Positions 1-8,558 of a DNA stretch of 64,000 nucleotides are shown here, one piece after another. Source of the DNA: Promicromonospora sukumoe (lineage in GTDB: Bacteria > Actinomycetota > Actinomycetes > Actinomycetales > Cellulomonadaceae); assembly GCF_014137995.1 (NCBI RefSeq), contig NZ_JACGWV010000001.1, forward strand, positions 2,232,001 to 2,296,000, written 5' to 3'. The notes under the pieces were generated by a model. It saw only the letters and a program-made list of their open reading frames with translations, did no database searches and was not told where the DNA came from. The position numbers and the translations under genes were made by a program. Each line of letters opens with the position of its first letter. Within the stretch, counting starts at the first letter, position 1.

Positions 1-385
1 GCGCCTGCGCGTCGGTGCTGATGCGTTCGGCGAGCTCCATGGCGGTGACCTCGAGCGCGGTGAGGCCGGCGGCGTGGTAGTCGAGGGCGATGCGTTCGAG
101 CTGGGCGTCGTCGAACACGGTGCGGGACCTGCGGCCGTGGGCCAGGAGGCAGGGGCGTGACCCGAGGGCACCCGCGGCGGCGAGGGTGACGAGCTCGTAC
201 AGGCGCAGGCCGATGCTCGGCACGATCGCGCGAGTCAGGTCCTCGAAGGCGCGCTGCGCCTGCGGGTTGGTGGCCATGACGCGGGTGTGGCTCGGCACGT
301 AGCCGAGCTCCTTGAGGTCCCCGGCGTATCCCTCGGCCCAGGCGCCGGTCGCCTGGGCGGGCTCGGGCGTCCTGATGATGGTCAT
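1..385 (-). CDS. Carboxymuconolactone decarboxylase / AhpD-like protein (C-terminus cut by window edge)
   Basis: The first 128 codons read from an ATG at 385 to the window edge; the stop lies outside. The stretch around residues 50-95, with helix RLYELVTLAAAGALG followed by RPCLLAHG, resembles the all-helical core of the carboxymuconolactone decarboxylase/alkylhydroperoxidase D family. In that family a CxxC-x3-H motif does the redox work. Here only one cysteine followed by histidine (CLLAH) is visible, so a classical two-cysteine peroxidase mechanism is doubtful. It shares its strand with the flavin monooxygenase-like gene that ends at 488, about 100 bases upstream of its start. A role in detoxification is only an inference. 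Confidence 0.6.
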   Translation of the reverse strand, partial: MTIIRTPEPAQATGAWAEGYAGDLKELGYVPSHTRVMATNPQAQRAFEDLTRAIVPSIGLRLYELVTLAAAGALGSRPCLLAHGRRSRTVFDDAQLERIALDYHAAGLTALEVTAMELAERISTDAQA

Positions 386-487
386 CCTCGCAGCGTCCCA
401 CCGCCGTCGTCGGCCCGACAGCCGGTGGGCGGGTGAGATCGTCACCCGCCCACCGGTCGCGTCAGGGCACGGACGACGACGCCGCGC

Positions 488-1510
488 TCAGCGCCAGCCG
501 AGCGCGGGCGCCACGTGCTTGACGATGTTCTCGATGACGTGCGCGTTGTAGTCGACGCCGAGCTGGTTGGGCACCGTCAGCAGGAGCGTGTCGGCGGCCG
601 CGATGGCCTCGTCGGCGCGCAGGTCCTCGACCAGCTCGTCGGGCTCGCCGGCGTACGTCTTGCCGAACCGGGCGGGCCCGGTGTCGAGGTGGCCCACCTG
701 GTCCTCGCTGTAGACCTCGGCGCCGAAGTACTGGCGGTCGCGCTGGTCGGTGATCGGGAAGATGCTGCGGCTGACGGACACGCGCGGGGTGTGCTCGTGC
801 CCGGCCTCGGTCCACGCGTCGCGGAACCGCTGGATCTGCTCGGCCTGCAGCCGGTGGAACGGCACGCCGGTGTCCTCGGTGAGCAGCGTGGAGGACATCA
901 GGTTCATGCCCTGCGCCGCGGTCCACTCGGCGGTCGCGCGGGAGCCCGCACCCCACCAGATGCGCTGCCGCAGCCCGTCGGAGTGCGGCTCGACGCGCAG
1001 CAGGCCGGGCGGGTTGGGGAACATGGGGCGCGGGTTGGGCTCGGCGAACCCTTCGCCGTCGAGCAGCTCCAGGAACCGGGCCGTGTGCTCGCGGGCCAGG
1101 TCGGCGCCGCCGGCGTCCTTCGCCGCGGGCTCGTACCCGAAGTGCCGGTAGCCCTCGATGACCTGCTCGGGTGACCCGCGGCTGATGCCGAGCTGGAGCC
1201 GCCCGCCGGAGATCAGGTCCGCGGACCCGGCGTCCTCCGCCATGTAGAGCGGGTTCTCGTAGCGCATGTCGATCACGCCGGTACCGATCTCGATGCGGCT
1301 GGTGCGCGCCCCGATCGCCGCCAGCAGCGGGAACGGCGAGGCGAGCTGCCGCGCGAAGTGGTGCACCCGGAAGTAGGCGCCGTCCGCGCCCAGCTCCTCG
1401 GCGGCCACGGCCAGGTCGATCGACTGCAGCAGCGCGTCCGACGCCGAGCGCGTGCCCGACTGCGGATGCGGTGTCCAGTGACCGAAGGACAGGAACCCGA
1501 TGTTCTTCAC
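488..1510 (-). CDS. LLM-class (luciferase-like) flavin-dependent oxidoreductase
   Basis: This 340-residue protein matches bacterial luciferase-like monooxygenases of the F420/FMN TIM-barrel superfamily. The N-terminus KNIGFLSFGHW is the usual first strand. It is followed by LAVAAEELGADGAYFRVHHF, a run of helices and strands with the IEIGTGVIDMRYENP segment typical of the family, and then DLISGGRLQLGISRGSP. It probably oxidises a small organic substrate with a reduced flavin supplied in trans, and the substrate cannot be told. The start is GTG at 1510 with a weak GAGG 10-15 bases upstream. The next gene downstream on the same strand is the AhpD-like protein. The opposite-strand small membrane protein starts 113 bases away. 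Confidence 0.88.
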   Translation of the reverse strand: MKNIGFLSFGHWTPHPQSGTRSASDALLQSIDLAVAAEELGADGAYFRVHHFARQLASPFPLLAAIGARTSRIEIGTGVIDMRYENPLYMAEDAGSADLISGGRLQLGISRGSPEQVIEGYRHFGYEPAAKDAGGADLAREHTARFLELLDGEGFAEPNPRPMFPNPPGLLRVEPHSDGLRQRIWWGAGSRATAEWTAAQGMNLMSSTLLTEDTGVPFHRLQAEQIQRFRDAWTEAGHEHTPRVSVSRSIFPITDQRDRQYFGAEVYSEDQVGHLDTGPARFGKTYAGEPDELVEDLRADEAIAAADTLLLTVPNQLGVDYNAHVIENIVKHVAPALGWR

Positions 1511-1622
1511 GCTGACCTCAACTCCCCCGGGATGTCGGTCCCGTCCCGCGACGGGACGAACGTTCCCGAACTGTTATCGGCGGTGGGGCATCGTTTCGTG
1601 CTCCCCGTGCGTCTGTATCAGT

Positions 1623-1817
1623 GTGAGCAACAACGACGCCTATCTCGACCGCACCACCTCCGCGCAGCCCGGCCACTTCTACGGCCGCACCCAGCCGGAG
1701 ACCGTGCGCTGGTGGATCCCCCTGGTGGCCTCCACCGGCGCCCTGCTCGTCCTCGTCCTCGGCACCGCCGCTGTCATCAGCGGCATCGTGAACCAGGCGA
1801 TCGGCAGCATCGGCTGA
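1623..1817 (+). CDS. Small single-pass membrane protein
   Basis: A 64-residue protein starts with GTG at 1623. The longer in-frame reading from 1500 would add a low-complexity leader with no ribosome site. Residues 1-28 are polar (SNNDAYLDRTT) and residues 30-58 form one strongly hydrophobic segment (WWIPLVASTGALLVLVLG), so it is probably an N-in, single-pass membrane protein. No family is recognised. A strong hairpin terminator follows at 1843. Short conserved proteins of this shape are common in actinobacteria, but nothing here indicates function. Confidence 0.6.
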   Translation: MSNNDAYLDRTTSAQPGHFYGRTQPETVRWWIPLVASTGALLVLVLGTAAVISGIVNQAIGSIG

Positions 1818-1842
1818 CCGTCCCCCTGGGACGCTCGGCATC

Positions 1843-1885
1843 GAGGCCCTGTCCGACGGCGCACAGCGCCGCCCGACAGGGCCTC
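1843..1885. terminator. Bidirectional hairpin terminator
   Basis: An 11-bp perfect outer stem (GAGGCCCTGTC with its complement) encloses an inner CGGCGC/GCGCCG stem. It lies between two convergent genes, the small membrane protein and malic enzyme, so it can end transcripts from both sides. Confidence 0.8.
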
Positions 1886-1893
1886 TGACGTGC

Positions 1894-3270
1894 TCAGGCC
1901 TGCTTGCGCACGGCGTCCGCCACGGCGTCCGCGACCCGGTGGTCGAACACGCCCGGGATGATGTACGCGCTGTTCAGCTCGTCGGGCGCGACGACCTCCG
2001 CGATGGCGACGGCGGCGACCCGCAGCAGCTCGGTGGTGATGTCCGTGGCCCCGGTGTCCAGCAGCCCCCGGAACAGGCCCGGGAAGGCCAGCACGTTGTT
2101 GATCTGGTTCGGGTAGTCGCTGCGCCCCGTCGCCACCACGACGGCGGTCTCGGCCGCCTCCAGCGGGTCCACCTCCGGCGTCGGGTTGGCCAGCGCGAAC
2201 ACGATCGCGTCCTGCGCCATCTGCGCCACGTCCGCGCCCGACAGGATGCCGCCCGCCGAGACCCCCACGAACACGTCGGCGCCCTTGAGACCCTCCTGCA
2301 GCGTCCCGGCGAAGCCGTCGACGTTGGTGTTGTCCACCAGCCAGCGCCGGTGCGGGTCGTCGGTGACCACGCCCGGGTGCAGGGCGCCGTCCCGCCCGAA
2401 CGCCACGATGTGCCGCGCCCCCTGCGCCTTGAGCAGCCGGATGATGGCGTTGCCCGCCGCGCCGACGCCGGACACCACGATCCGCACGTCCGCCAGGTCC
2501 TTGCCCACCACCTTCAGCGCGTTGACCAGCGCCGCCAGCACCACGATCGCCGTGCCGTGCTGGTCGTCGTGGAAGACGGGGATGTCGAGCTCGGCCCGCA
2601 GCCGCGCCTCGATCTCGAAGCAGCGCGGCGCCGCGATGTCCTCGAGGTTGACGCCCCCGTACACGGGCGCGATCGCCTTGACGATCCGCACGATCTCGTC
2701 CGTGTCCGTCGTGTCGAGGCACACCGGCCAGGCGTCCACGCCGCCGAACTCCTTGAACAGCGCCGCCTTGCCCTCCATCACGGGCAGCGCCGCGGCCGGG
2801 CCGATGTCGCCCAGGCCCAGCACCGCGGTGCCGTCCGTGACGACGGCGACCGTGTTGCGCTTGATCGTCAGGCGGCGCGCGTCCTCGGGCTTGTCCGCGA
2901 TGGCCAGGCACACCCGCGCCACCCCGGGCGTGTACGCGCGCGACAGGTCGCGGCGCGTCTTGAGGGGCACCTTGTTCGTGACCTCGATCTTGCCGCCCAG
3001 GTGCATCAGGAACGTCGAGTCGCTCGACTTGAGCACCTCCGCGCCCTCGATGGCGTTCACCGCCGCCACGACCCGCTCGCCGTGCTCCGCGTCGATCGTG
3101 TCGCACGTGACGTCCACGACCAGGCCGTGCGACGTCGAGTGGGCGATGTCCACGCCCATGACGGCGCCCCCGGCGTCGGCTACCGCCGCTACCACCGTGC
3201 TCGTGGCGCGCTGCGACGCGGCCACCTCCACGCGCAGGGTGATGGTGTAGCTCGGGCTGGGCAGCGACAT
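1894..3270 (-). CDS. NAD(P)-dependent malic enzyme with N-terminal ACT domain
   Basis: This 458-residue protein should catalyse oxidative decarboxylation of malate to pyruvate. Residues 1-80 look like an ACT regulatory domain (YTITLRVEVA...GGAVMGVDI). The malic enzyme core follows, with the catalytic-tyrosine motif RAYTPGVA near residue 113, a lysine-bearing MEGKAALFKEFGG, and the metal-binding stretch PVFHDDQHGTAIV. The Rossmann NAD site is VVSGVGAAGNA. The ATG at 3270 was chosen because GAGGAG stands about 8 bases upstream and the ACT domain begins directly after it. The open frame further upstream has no ribosome site. ACT-malic enzymes are usually allosterically controlled; the ligand here is unknown. 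It appears monocistronic. Confidence 0.93.
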   Translation of the reverse strand: MSLPSPSYTITLRVEVAASQRATSTVVAAVADAGGAVMGVDIAHSTSHGLVVDVTCDTIDAEHGERVVAAVNAIEGAEVLKSSDSTFLMHLGGKIEVTNKVPLKTRRDLSRAYTPGVARVCLAIADKPEDARRLTIKRNTVAVVTDGTAVLGLGDIGPAAALPVMEGKAALFKEFGGVDAWPVCLDTTDTDEIVRIVKAIAPVYGGVNLEDIAAPRCFEIEARLRAELDIPVFHDDQHGTAIVVLAALVNALKVVGKDLADVRIVVSGVGAAGNAIIRLLKAQGARHIVAFGRDGALHPGVVTDDPHRRWLVDNTNVDGFAGTLQEGLKGADVFVGVSAGGILSGADVAQMAQDAIVFALANPTPEVDPLEAAETAVVVATGRSDYPNQINNVLAFPGLFRGLLDTGATDITTELLRVAAVAIAEVVAPDELNSAYIIPGVFDHRVADAVADAVRKQA

Positions 3271-3421
3271 CGTTGTTCTCCTCGGTCCCCCGGCCCTCGT
3301 CGGCCGGCACAGGCGCACGGGCGTGCGCGCACCTGGAGATTGATACCCCCGGGACGTGACGTGCGCCACACGAGCCCGCCATGCGGACGGCGCACCCGCG
3401 AGCGCCCCGCAGGATGGTGCC

Positions 3422-3994
3422 GTGCAGATCTCCCCCGACTCCCCCGCCGCGGACGACGTGCGCCGCCTGCTCGACGAGCACCTCACCGACATGTTCGCGA
3501 CCTCCCCGGCCGAGAGCGTGCACGCGCTGGACCACACGGCGCTGCTCGCGCCGTCCGTCACGTTCTGGACCGCGCGGGACGACGACGGGACGCTGCTCGG
3601 GTGCGGGGCGCTCAAGGAGCTGGACGGGACGTCGGGCGAGATCAAGTCCATGCGCACCGCCGGTCCCGCGCGCGGCCGCGGCGTCGCCTCGGCGCTGCTC
3701 GACGTCGTCCTGGCTGAGGCCGAGCGGCGTGGGTACGCGCGCGTGAGCCTGGAGACCGGGACGCAGGACTACTTCGCGCCCGCCCGGCGCCTGTACACGC
3801 GGCACGGGTTCGCCGAGTGTGGTCCGTTCGGGAGCTACGTCCTGGACCCGAACAGCGTGTTCATGACGCTGGAGCTGCCGGCCGGGCGGCCCGCTCTGGG
3901 CTCGACAGGTCGTCCCACCGAGGGGTCGGCTCCGACGTCGGCTCCGGAATCGCGTGAAGGCGCGGCCGCCGCAGGAGCCCCCGCAGCCTCGTGA
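3422..3994 (+). CDS. GNAT-family N-acetyltransferase
   Basis: The 190-residue product shows the GNAT fold. It has a divergent N-terminal helix pair, the strand TLLGCGALKEL, the acetyl-CoA pyrophosphate loop RGRGVASALLDVVLAEAERRG (the R/Q-x-x-G-x-G/A motif), and the C-terminal VSLETGT...ARRLYTRHGF block. It resembles PhnO/YitI-type small acetyltransferases; the substrate is unknown. The GTG at 3422 is preferred to the in-frame ATG at 3356 because it has AGGA nearby and directly precedes the fold. The last 45 codons, beyond the family's usual end, are low-complexity and overlap the convergent phosphatase gene by 134 bases. Confidence 0.82.
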   Translation: MQISPDSPAADDVRRLLDEHLTDMFATSPAESVHALDHTALLAPSVTFWTARDDDGTLLGCGALKELDGTSGEIKSMRTAGPARGRGVASALLDVVLAEAERRGYARVSLETGTQDYFAPARRLYTRHGFAECGPFGSYVLDPNSVFMTLELPAGRPALGSTGRPTEGSAPTSAPESREGAAAAGAPAAS

Positions 3995-4718
3995 TGCGCC
4001 CCTCGTCCAGCCCCGCATACCGCAGGTAGGCGACCGGGTCCAGGTCGGCCAGCCACTCCAGCAGGGCGGCGCGGCGCTCGCCGACCCGCTCGTCGAGCTG
4101 GCGCGCGGTCCAGGTCTCGCCGCGGTGCTCCACCCAGGCGCCCCGCTCGACGTCGTAGGCAACACCGCCGCCGCGGTGCGTGGTGCCACGAAAGGCTCGC
4201 TCGTAGTCGTCCGCGATGGCTCGGTGCTCGACGCCGGTCAGGGACAGCAGCAGCGCGGTGATCATCCCGGTGCGGTCGCGGCCGGCCGCGCAGTGCACCA
4301 GCACCGGCCCGGGGGCGTCCGCGACCGCGCGGAACACGCCCGCGAACAGGTGCGGGTACATCGCGATGTTGGGCGCGTAGGAGCGCGGGTGGTCCAGCCA
4401 GGGGCCGCACGTCTCCAGGAAGTGCGGGTCGCCGGGGTCCTCCGTCGGGGTGTGGCGCGTGACCAGCTCCCGGGGCGGCACGGCGCCGGGCAGGAGGGCG
4501 CGCGCCTGCTTGACCTCGGCGGCGTTGCGCAGGTCGACGACGGTCGTCAGCCCGGCATCGATGGCCTCCGCCCAGCCGGTCGGCGTCATCGGCTCGGGCG
4601 CGCCGGACCGCCACACGCGCCCGGACGCGGTGGTCCCGCCGTCCTCGAGCGGGAGGCCGCCGAGGTCACGGAGGTTGACGGCGCCGTCCCAGGCCTGGAG
4701 GTTCACCGGGTTGCTCAT
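3861..4718 (-). CDS. Tyrosine/serine protein phosphatase (Y_phosphatase3-like)
   Basis: A protein of about 285 residues carries the P-loop phosphatase signature VLVHCAAGRDRTGM (HCxAGxxRT), with the catalytic cysteine about 150 residues in. It opens with NLRDLGGLPLEDGG, as in the PtpB/IphP branch that acts on phosphotyrosine or phosphoinositides. After the core, a helical stretch includes a DPVAYLRYAGL element typical of this branch. The start is uncertain: ATGs at 4718, 4727 and 4754 are in frame and none has a strong ribosome site. 4718 directly precedes the conserved domain. The low-complexity C-terminal tail runs into the convergent acetyltransferase gene. Confidence 0.85.
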   Translation of the reverse strand: MSNPVNLQAWDGAVNLRDLGGLPLEDGGTTASGRVWRSGAPEPMTPTGWAEAIDAGLTTVVDLRNAAEVKQARALLPGAVPPRELVTRHTPTEDPGDPHFLETCGPWLDHPRSYAPNIAMYPHLFAGVFRAVADAPGPVLVHCAAGRDRTGMITALLLSLTGVEHRAIADDYERAFRGTTHRGGGVAYDVERGAWVEHRGETWTARQLDERVGERRAALLEWLADLDPVAYLRYAGLDEGRITRLRGLLRRPRLHAIPEPTSEPTPRWDDLSSPERAARPAAPAS

Positions 4719-4828
4719 GTGCGGCATCGTGGGTCCGGTCCACGGGCAGGTCAACGGGTAGAACTGCCCGTGGACAGGATCACCTGGACGGGCGTCCAGG
4801 TCGCGCGTCCAACTTCAGGCGCGCAAAC

Positions 4829-5920
4829 TCAGGCGTCCAGGTCGACGACGACCACCGCGTAGTTGTCGGGCGCCCCGGCCGCCTCGACGGCGTCCGCGAT
4901 CTCCTGCCCGACGACGTCCGGGTCGCCGTCGCGCGTCAGGAGTGCCGCGACGTGGTCGGCATCCAGGACCGCGTGGACGCCGTCGCCCGTCAGAACCAGT
5001 CGGTCCCCGGGGCGCACGGGCGTCGACGTCAGGTCCGGGCCGGCATCGGAGTGCCCGCCGGTCCCGGCCGGGACGAGCGCCCGGTTCAGCAGGCTGCGGT
5101 CGGCGTGCGAGCGTGCCTCGTCCTCGGTGAGCCGGCCCTCCTCGATCAGGGCAGCGACGACCGTGTGGTCGCGCGTGACCTGTTCGGCCCGGCCGTCCCG
5201 CACGAGCCACAGCCGGGAGTCGCCCACGTGGGCGCTGAACAGCGTGGAGCCCACCAGCAAAGCGGCGGTGACCGTGGTGCCGAAGTGGTGCGCGTCGGTC
5301 AGCGTGGCGGCCTCCGTGGTGATCGCGCGCTGTGCCTCCGTGAAGGCGGCGCGCAGCGCGGCGGCGGGGTCGCCGTCGGACTCCGGCCAGGGGCCGTCCA
5401 GCGCCGTGAACGCGTCGATCGCGAGTCCGGCCGGGACGGGGCTGCGGTGCGGCCCGAACCCGTCGGCGACGACGAACAGCGAGCGCCCGGCATGCAGGGC
5501 GTCCTGCTGGGCGGGGCGGGCGCCCTGGCCGAGCCGTGCGGCGCTGCGGGGCGTGAGGGTGGGGCCCGAGGTGTTGTGCATGGTGGTCTCCTTCGTGCGC
5601 AGGTGCTGGACGAGGGAGGCGACGATGTCGCGGCGTGAGGCCGTGTCGGCCTCGACCTGACGCCAGTAGGCGCGCACCAGGTCGGCGGCGACGCCCGCGG
5701 GTGCCGACGCGACCTCGCGGATGCGGGCCAGCGGCATACCGATCAGGCGTAGCCGCGCGACCAGCCGCGCCCGGTCGAGCTGCGCCGGCGCGTACCACCG
5801 GTACCCGGTGAAGGGGTCCACGCGATCCGGGCGGAGCAGGTCGAGGTCGTCGTACAGGCGCAGCGCCTTGGCCGTCAGGCCAGAGGTGCGGGCGAACTCG
5901 CCGATGCTCAGGTGCTCCAC
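4829..5920 (-). CDS. MerR-family regulator fused to PP2C-type protein phosphatase
   Basis: The 363-residue protein joins two domains. Residues 3-75 are a MerR winged helix (LSIGEFARTSGLTAKALRLY, GYRWYAPAQLDRA), followed by a short dimerisation helix. Residues 125-360 are a PP2C serine/threonine phosphatase. Its metal-site motifs are recognisable: VVADGFG, GTTVTAALL, HVGDSRLWLV, LTGDGVHAV in place of the usual SDG, and APDNYAVVVVDL. GTG at 5920 is preceded by GAGG. Inside the gene an in-frame ATG at 5581 (residue 114) sits 7 bases after AAGGAG, exactly between the two domains. A free phosphatase may therefore also be made. It likely couples Ser/Thr dephosphorylation to transcription control, which is inference. 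Confidence 0.85.
   Translation of the reverse strand: MEHLSIGEFARTSGLTAKALRLYDDLDLLRPDRVDPFTGYRWYAPAQLDRARLVARLRLIGMPLARIREVASAPAGVAADLVRAYWRQVEADTASRRDIVASLVQHLRTKETTMHNTSGPTLTPRSAARLGQGARPAQQDALHAGRSLFVVADGFGPHRSPVPAGLAIDAFTALDGPWPESDGDPAAALRAAFTEAQRAITTEAATLTDAHHFGTTVTAALLVGSTLFSAHVGDSRLWLVRDGRAEQVTRDHTVVAALIEEGRLTEDEARSHADRSLLNRALVPAGTGGHSDAGPDLTSTPVRPGDRLVLTGDGVHAVLDADHVAALLTRDGDPDVVGQEIADAVEAAGAPDNYAVVVVDLDA
5588..5593 (-). promoter_or_regulatory. Internal ribosome-binding site for a phosphatase-only product
   Basis: AAGGAG on the minus strand is spaced 6-7 bases before the in-frame ATG at 5581, which opens the PP2C domain of the MerR-PP2C gene. It is a better ribosome site than that of the full-length GTG start. 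Confidence 0.6.
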
Positions 5921-6101
5921 GTCGTCATCCTCGTCCCCGGCGACGGTCGCCGGTGCCAGGAGCGTGGGCGTTACCCCAGGGTGAAGGTCAAGCACCGCAG
6001 CGTGCCGTTGCGTATAAGCAACAAGTTGCGCCAACGTATGCCAAGAGCCGCCATCTCTGCGAGCCTGGGGAGCATTCAGTTCCACCTCCGAGGAGTCATC
6101 G

Positions 6102-6860
6102 ATGGCCGTCCCCACCCTGACCGCGACCCACCATCGCGCGGTCGCCACCCTGCTCAGCGCACCCCGGCTCGCCCCCTACCTGCGGGCCTCAGGAGGCAAC
6201 GTCCGCGCGGCGCTCATGCTGTACCAGTGGAACGTCGAGATGTCCTCGGCCGTCTACAAGATGCTGCACCTGGTCGAGGTCTTCCTCCGCAATGCCATGG
6301 ACGCCGAGCTGCGACTCTGGAACGCAACCCAGATCGACCCCCGGACCGGCCGTGCGCACGCCGCGGAATGGCTCCTGGATCCTTCACGCCTGATCGAGCG
6401 CGTCGTGCGGCGCGACGAGATCGACAAGGCGACCCGCCGGGCGGCGCTCGCGGTCAGGGACTGCAGCACCGGCCCGCGCGCTGTCACCCACGACGACATC
6501 CTGGCGCAGATGATGTTCGGCACCTGGCGCTTCCTCCTGCCGAGCAAGGACCCAGGACGCCGCTTCCTGTGGCGATCGGCCATTTCGATGGCATTTCCCC
6601 ACCTTGACCGCCCCGTCGCCGACCTGGTGCGGGACGTCGACGGCCTCTACCGCCTGCGCAACCGCATCGCTCACCTGGAACCGCTCCTGCCCGGCGGCGC
6701 CGTGGTGAAGCGCCACCTCAGGGCGACGCGCCGGGTACTCGAAGCCGTCGATCCGTCAGCCGCCCAGTGGTTGGTGTCGCACCAGACGGTGTCGAACATC
6801 ATCGCCGAGATGCCAGTACCGACTCCGGAAATGCCTAACGGCCCCTCCAGTGAGAACTGA
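6102..6860 (+). CDS. Abi-family protein with HEPN-type RNase motif
   Basis: The 252-residue all-helical protein resembles the Abi_2/AbiD-AbiF family of abortive-infection proteins. The N-terminal helix has the family's HLVEVFLRNAMDAEL block (E59, R63, N64). The C-terminal half carries the HEPN ribonuclease signature Rx4-6H as RLRNRIAHLEP (R186 to H191). Family members are thought to cleave RNA during phage infection. The start ATG at 6102 has GAGGAG 8 bases upstream. It stands alone, divergent from the MerR-PP2C gene, with no adjacent antitoxin. A defence role is known for some homologues but only inferred here. Confidence 0.82.
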   Translation: MAVPTLTATHHRAVATLLSAPRLAPYLRASGGNVRAALMLYQWNVEMSSAVYKMLHLVEVFLRNAMDAELRLWNATQIDPRTGRAHAAEWLLDPSRLIERVVRRDEIDKATRRAALAVRDCSTGPRAVTHDDILAQMMFGTWRFLLPSKDPGRRFLWRSAISMAFPHLDRPVADLVRDVDGLYRLRNRIAHLEPLLPGGAVVKRHLRATRRVLEAVDPSAAQWLVSHQTVSNIIAEMPVPTPEMPNGPSSEN

Positions 6861-6969
6861 AAGGGCCGCGGCCGAACTATAACCGGGAGACCTGCCCCGG
6901 CTTTCACGAGAAGCCTAGACCACCCACATCACCGACGCCACCGCTGGCGACCTTGACCGACCACCGGCC

Positions 6970-7926
6970 TCACCGCCGTCGCGGCACCGCGACCCGGTCC
7001 AGGTCGGCCGCGACGGTGAGCTCGCCGTCGTACACCGTGCGGGCCTCCCGCTCGAACTCGGCGGGGTCGGTGTAGCGCTGCGAGAAGTGGGTCAGCACGA
7101 GGCTGCGCACCCCGCTCTGCGCGGCGACGGTCGCCGCCTGGAGGGCGGTCAGGTGCCCGTGGTCGCGCGCGAGCCCGCTGTCCCGGTCCAGGTACGTCGA
7201 CTCGATGACGAGCATGTCGACGCCGGCGGCCAGGCTCCACACGGCGTCGCACAGCCGGGTGTCCATGACGAACGCGAACGACTGGCCGGGGCGCGGCGAG
7301 CTGACGTCCTCCAGCCGGACCACGCCCCGCTCGGTGCGCAGCGTGCCCTCCTGGGCGAGCCGGCCGACGTCGGGCCCCGTGATGCCGGCCTCGGCGAGCC
7401 GGGCCGGGTCCATACGGCGGCCGTCCGGCTCGTCGAGGCGGTAGCCGTACGCCTCCAGCGAGTGGTCCAGCCGCTCCGCCCGCAGCACCGCCGGGCCGTG
7501 CAGCTCGCCGGGCACGCGGGACACGACGCCGTCGCGGCTGAGCCCCTGCAGGGCGAGCCGCTCCTGGTGGTAGTACGCGGTGGAGTCGCACAGGTTCTCG
7601 ACCCAGCGGCGGCCCGACGCCGGGAACACGACCGGGATCGTCTGCGGCACGGCGTCCAGGCTGATGCGCTGCACGACGCCGGCCAGGCCGAGGCTGTGGT
7701 CGCCGTGCAGGTGCGTGATCGCGATCCGGGTCAGCGCCGTCGCGGAGATGCCCGCGTGCAGCATCTGGCGCTGCGACCCCTCGCCGGGGTCGAACAGGAT
7801 GACCTCGTCGTCCCAGAACAGCACGTAGCCGTTGTGGTTGCGGGTCCGGGTCGGCACCTGGCTGGCGGTGCCGAGGGCGACGAGCTCACGGCTCGAGACG
7901 CGGTGGTGGGCTGGACGCTGGAACAC
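6970..7926 (-). CDS. rnz: Ribonuclease Z (tRNA 3'-end processing endonuclease)
   Basis: The 318-residue metallo-beta-lactamase protein has the tRNase Z layout. The N-terminal strand is [21 protein letters not shown], then [10 protein letters not shown], and the zinc-binding HLHGDH at residues 72-77. Later come [12 protein letters not shown], the metal-binding aspartate in [10 protein letters not shown], and the final histidine in [10 protein letters not shown]. It removes 3' trailers from tRNA precursors lacking encoded CCA. The start is GTG at 7926, with CACAAT 7-12 bases before it and no ribosome site, so the message may be leaderless. Length is normal for the bacterial short form. Confidence 0.93.
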   Translation of the reverse strand: MFQRPAHHRVSSRELVALGTASQVPTRTRNHNGYVLFWDDEVILFDPGEGSQRQMLHAGISATALTRIAITHLHGDHSLGLAGVVQRISLDAVPQTIPVVFPASGRRWVENLCDSTAYYHQERLALQGLSRDGVVSRVPGELHGPAVLRAERLDHSLEAYGYRLDEPDGRRMDPARLAEAGITGPDVGRLAQEGTLRTERGVVRLEDVSSPRPGQSFAFVMDTRLCDAVWSLAAGVDMLVIESTYLDRDSGLARDHGHLTALQAATVAAQSGVRSLVLTHFSQRYTDPAEFEREARTVYDGELTVAADLDRVAVPRRR

Positions 7927-8015
7927 GCTCGCATTGTGTCCCGCCGGACGCCGCTCGGCACGAGAAAATGTCCCGTGCCCTCAGGAATCCGTCCAGGGCC
8001 CTAACTTTCCAAAGA

Positions 8016-8354
8016 TCACCCGCACCCCGGCAAGACGTTCAGCGGGTCGCACCCGTACCTCGCCTGGGCGAGCACCAGCACGGCCCAGCCGAAGCCGGCC
8101 AGCAGGGCCGCGCCGACGAGGATGTTGAGGATCGGATAGGACGCGCCCTGGATCGCCGGGGTCAGCGCGAGGCCTGCCCCCGCAAGGAGGCAACCGACGA
8201 CGACGATGGTGATGGGGCTGGTCAGAGCGTCGGAGGCCGACAGCTGGAGCCACCCGAACCGCTCCCCCAGCAGGACCAGCGCGACGTACGGAAGTGCGAA
8301 CGCGAGCGCCGCGATGGCTCGCCAGTCCATGACCGAGATCTTCGCCAGCATCAT
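8016..8354 (-). CDS. Small multi-pass membrane protein of unknown function
   Basis: The 112-residue protein has three hydrophobic spans: around IAALAFALPYVALVLLG, PITIVVVGCLLAGAGLAL, and ILVGAALLAGFGWAVLVLA. A short extracytoplasmic or cytoplasmic tail ends CDPLNVLPGCG with two cysteines. The start at 8354 (MM) was chosen because GGGGAGG precedes it; the open frame to 8402 lacks a ribosome site. No family is recognised. It lies head to head with the exonuclease-like/Lsr2 gene, the shared upstream region being about 200 bases and clearly less G+C-rich than the genes. Confidence 0.6.
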   Translation of the reverse strand: MMLAKISVMDWRAIAALAFALPYVALVLLGERFGWLQLSASDALTSPITIVVVGCLLAGAGLALTPAIQGASYPILNILVGAALLAGFGWAVLVLAQARYGCDPLNVLPGCG

Positions 8355-8558
8355 GACCTCCCCTTGTACCCTGCCCAGACGGTGGTCAAACACCCTCGAC
8401 AAGTGTTAATAATCGGGGGGCGGTCCGCTATCTTTGGTAGTGATTTTCACAGAATCCGACATATTCGTACGATCTCCACTTTCAGGACTCTCGCGCAGGT
8501 GGCACGCTGTGGCGCGTCGTCGCGCCAACGGCGGCACGGCGGTCGAGAAAGGACGCGC

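Noticed and set aside
488..1510. F420-dependent rather than FMN-dependent oxidoreductase
   Set aside because: The sequence visible here does not decide the cofactor, so only the LLM-class assignment is kept.
1679..4189. Long minus-strand open frame of about 836 codons over the malic enzyme
   Set aside because: Out-of-frame shadow of the malic enzyme and GNAT genes with random-looking Arg/Ala/Pro composition.
7968..8558. Upstream in-frame extension of the exonuclease-like/Lsr2 gene
   Set aside because: It overlaps the small membrane protein and RNase Z upstream region, has no domain, and the ATG at 8559 has a ribosome site.
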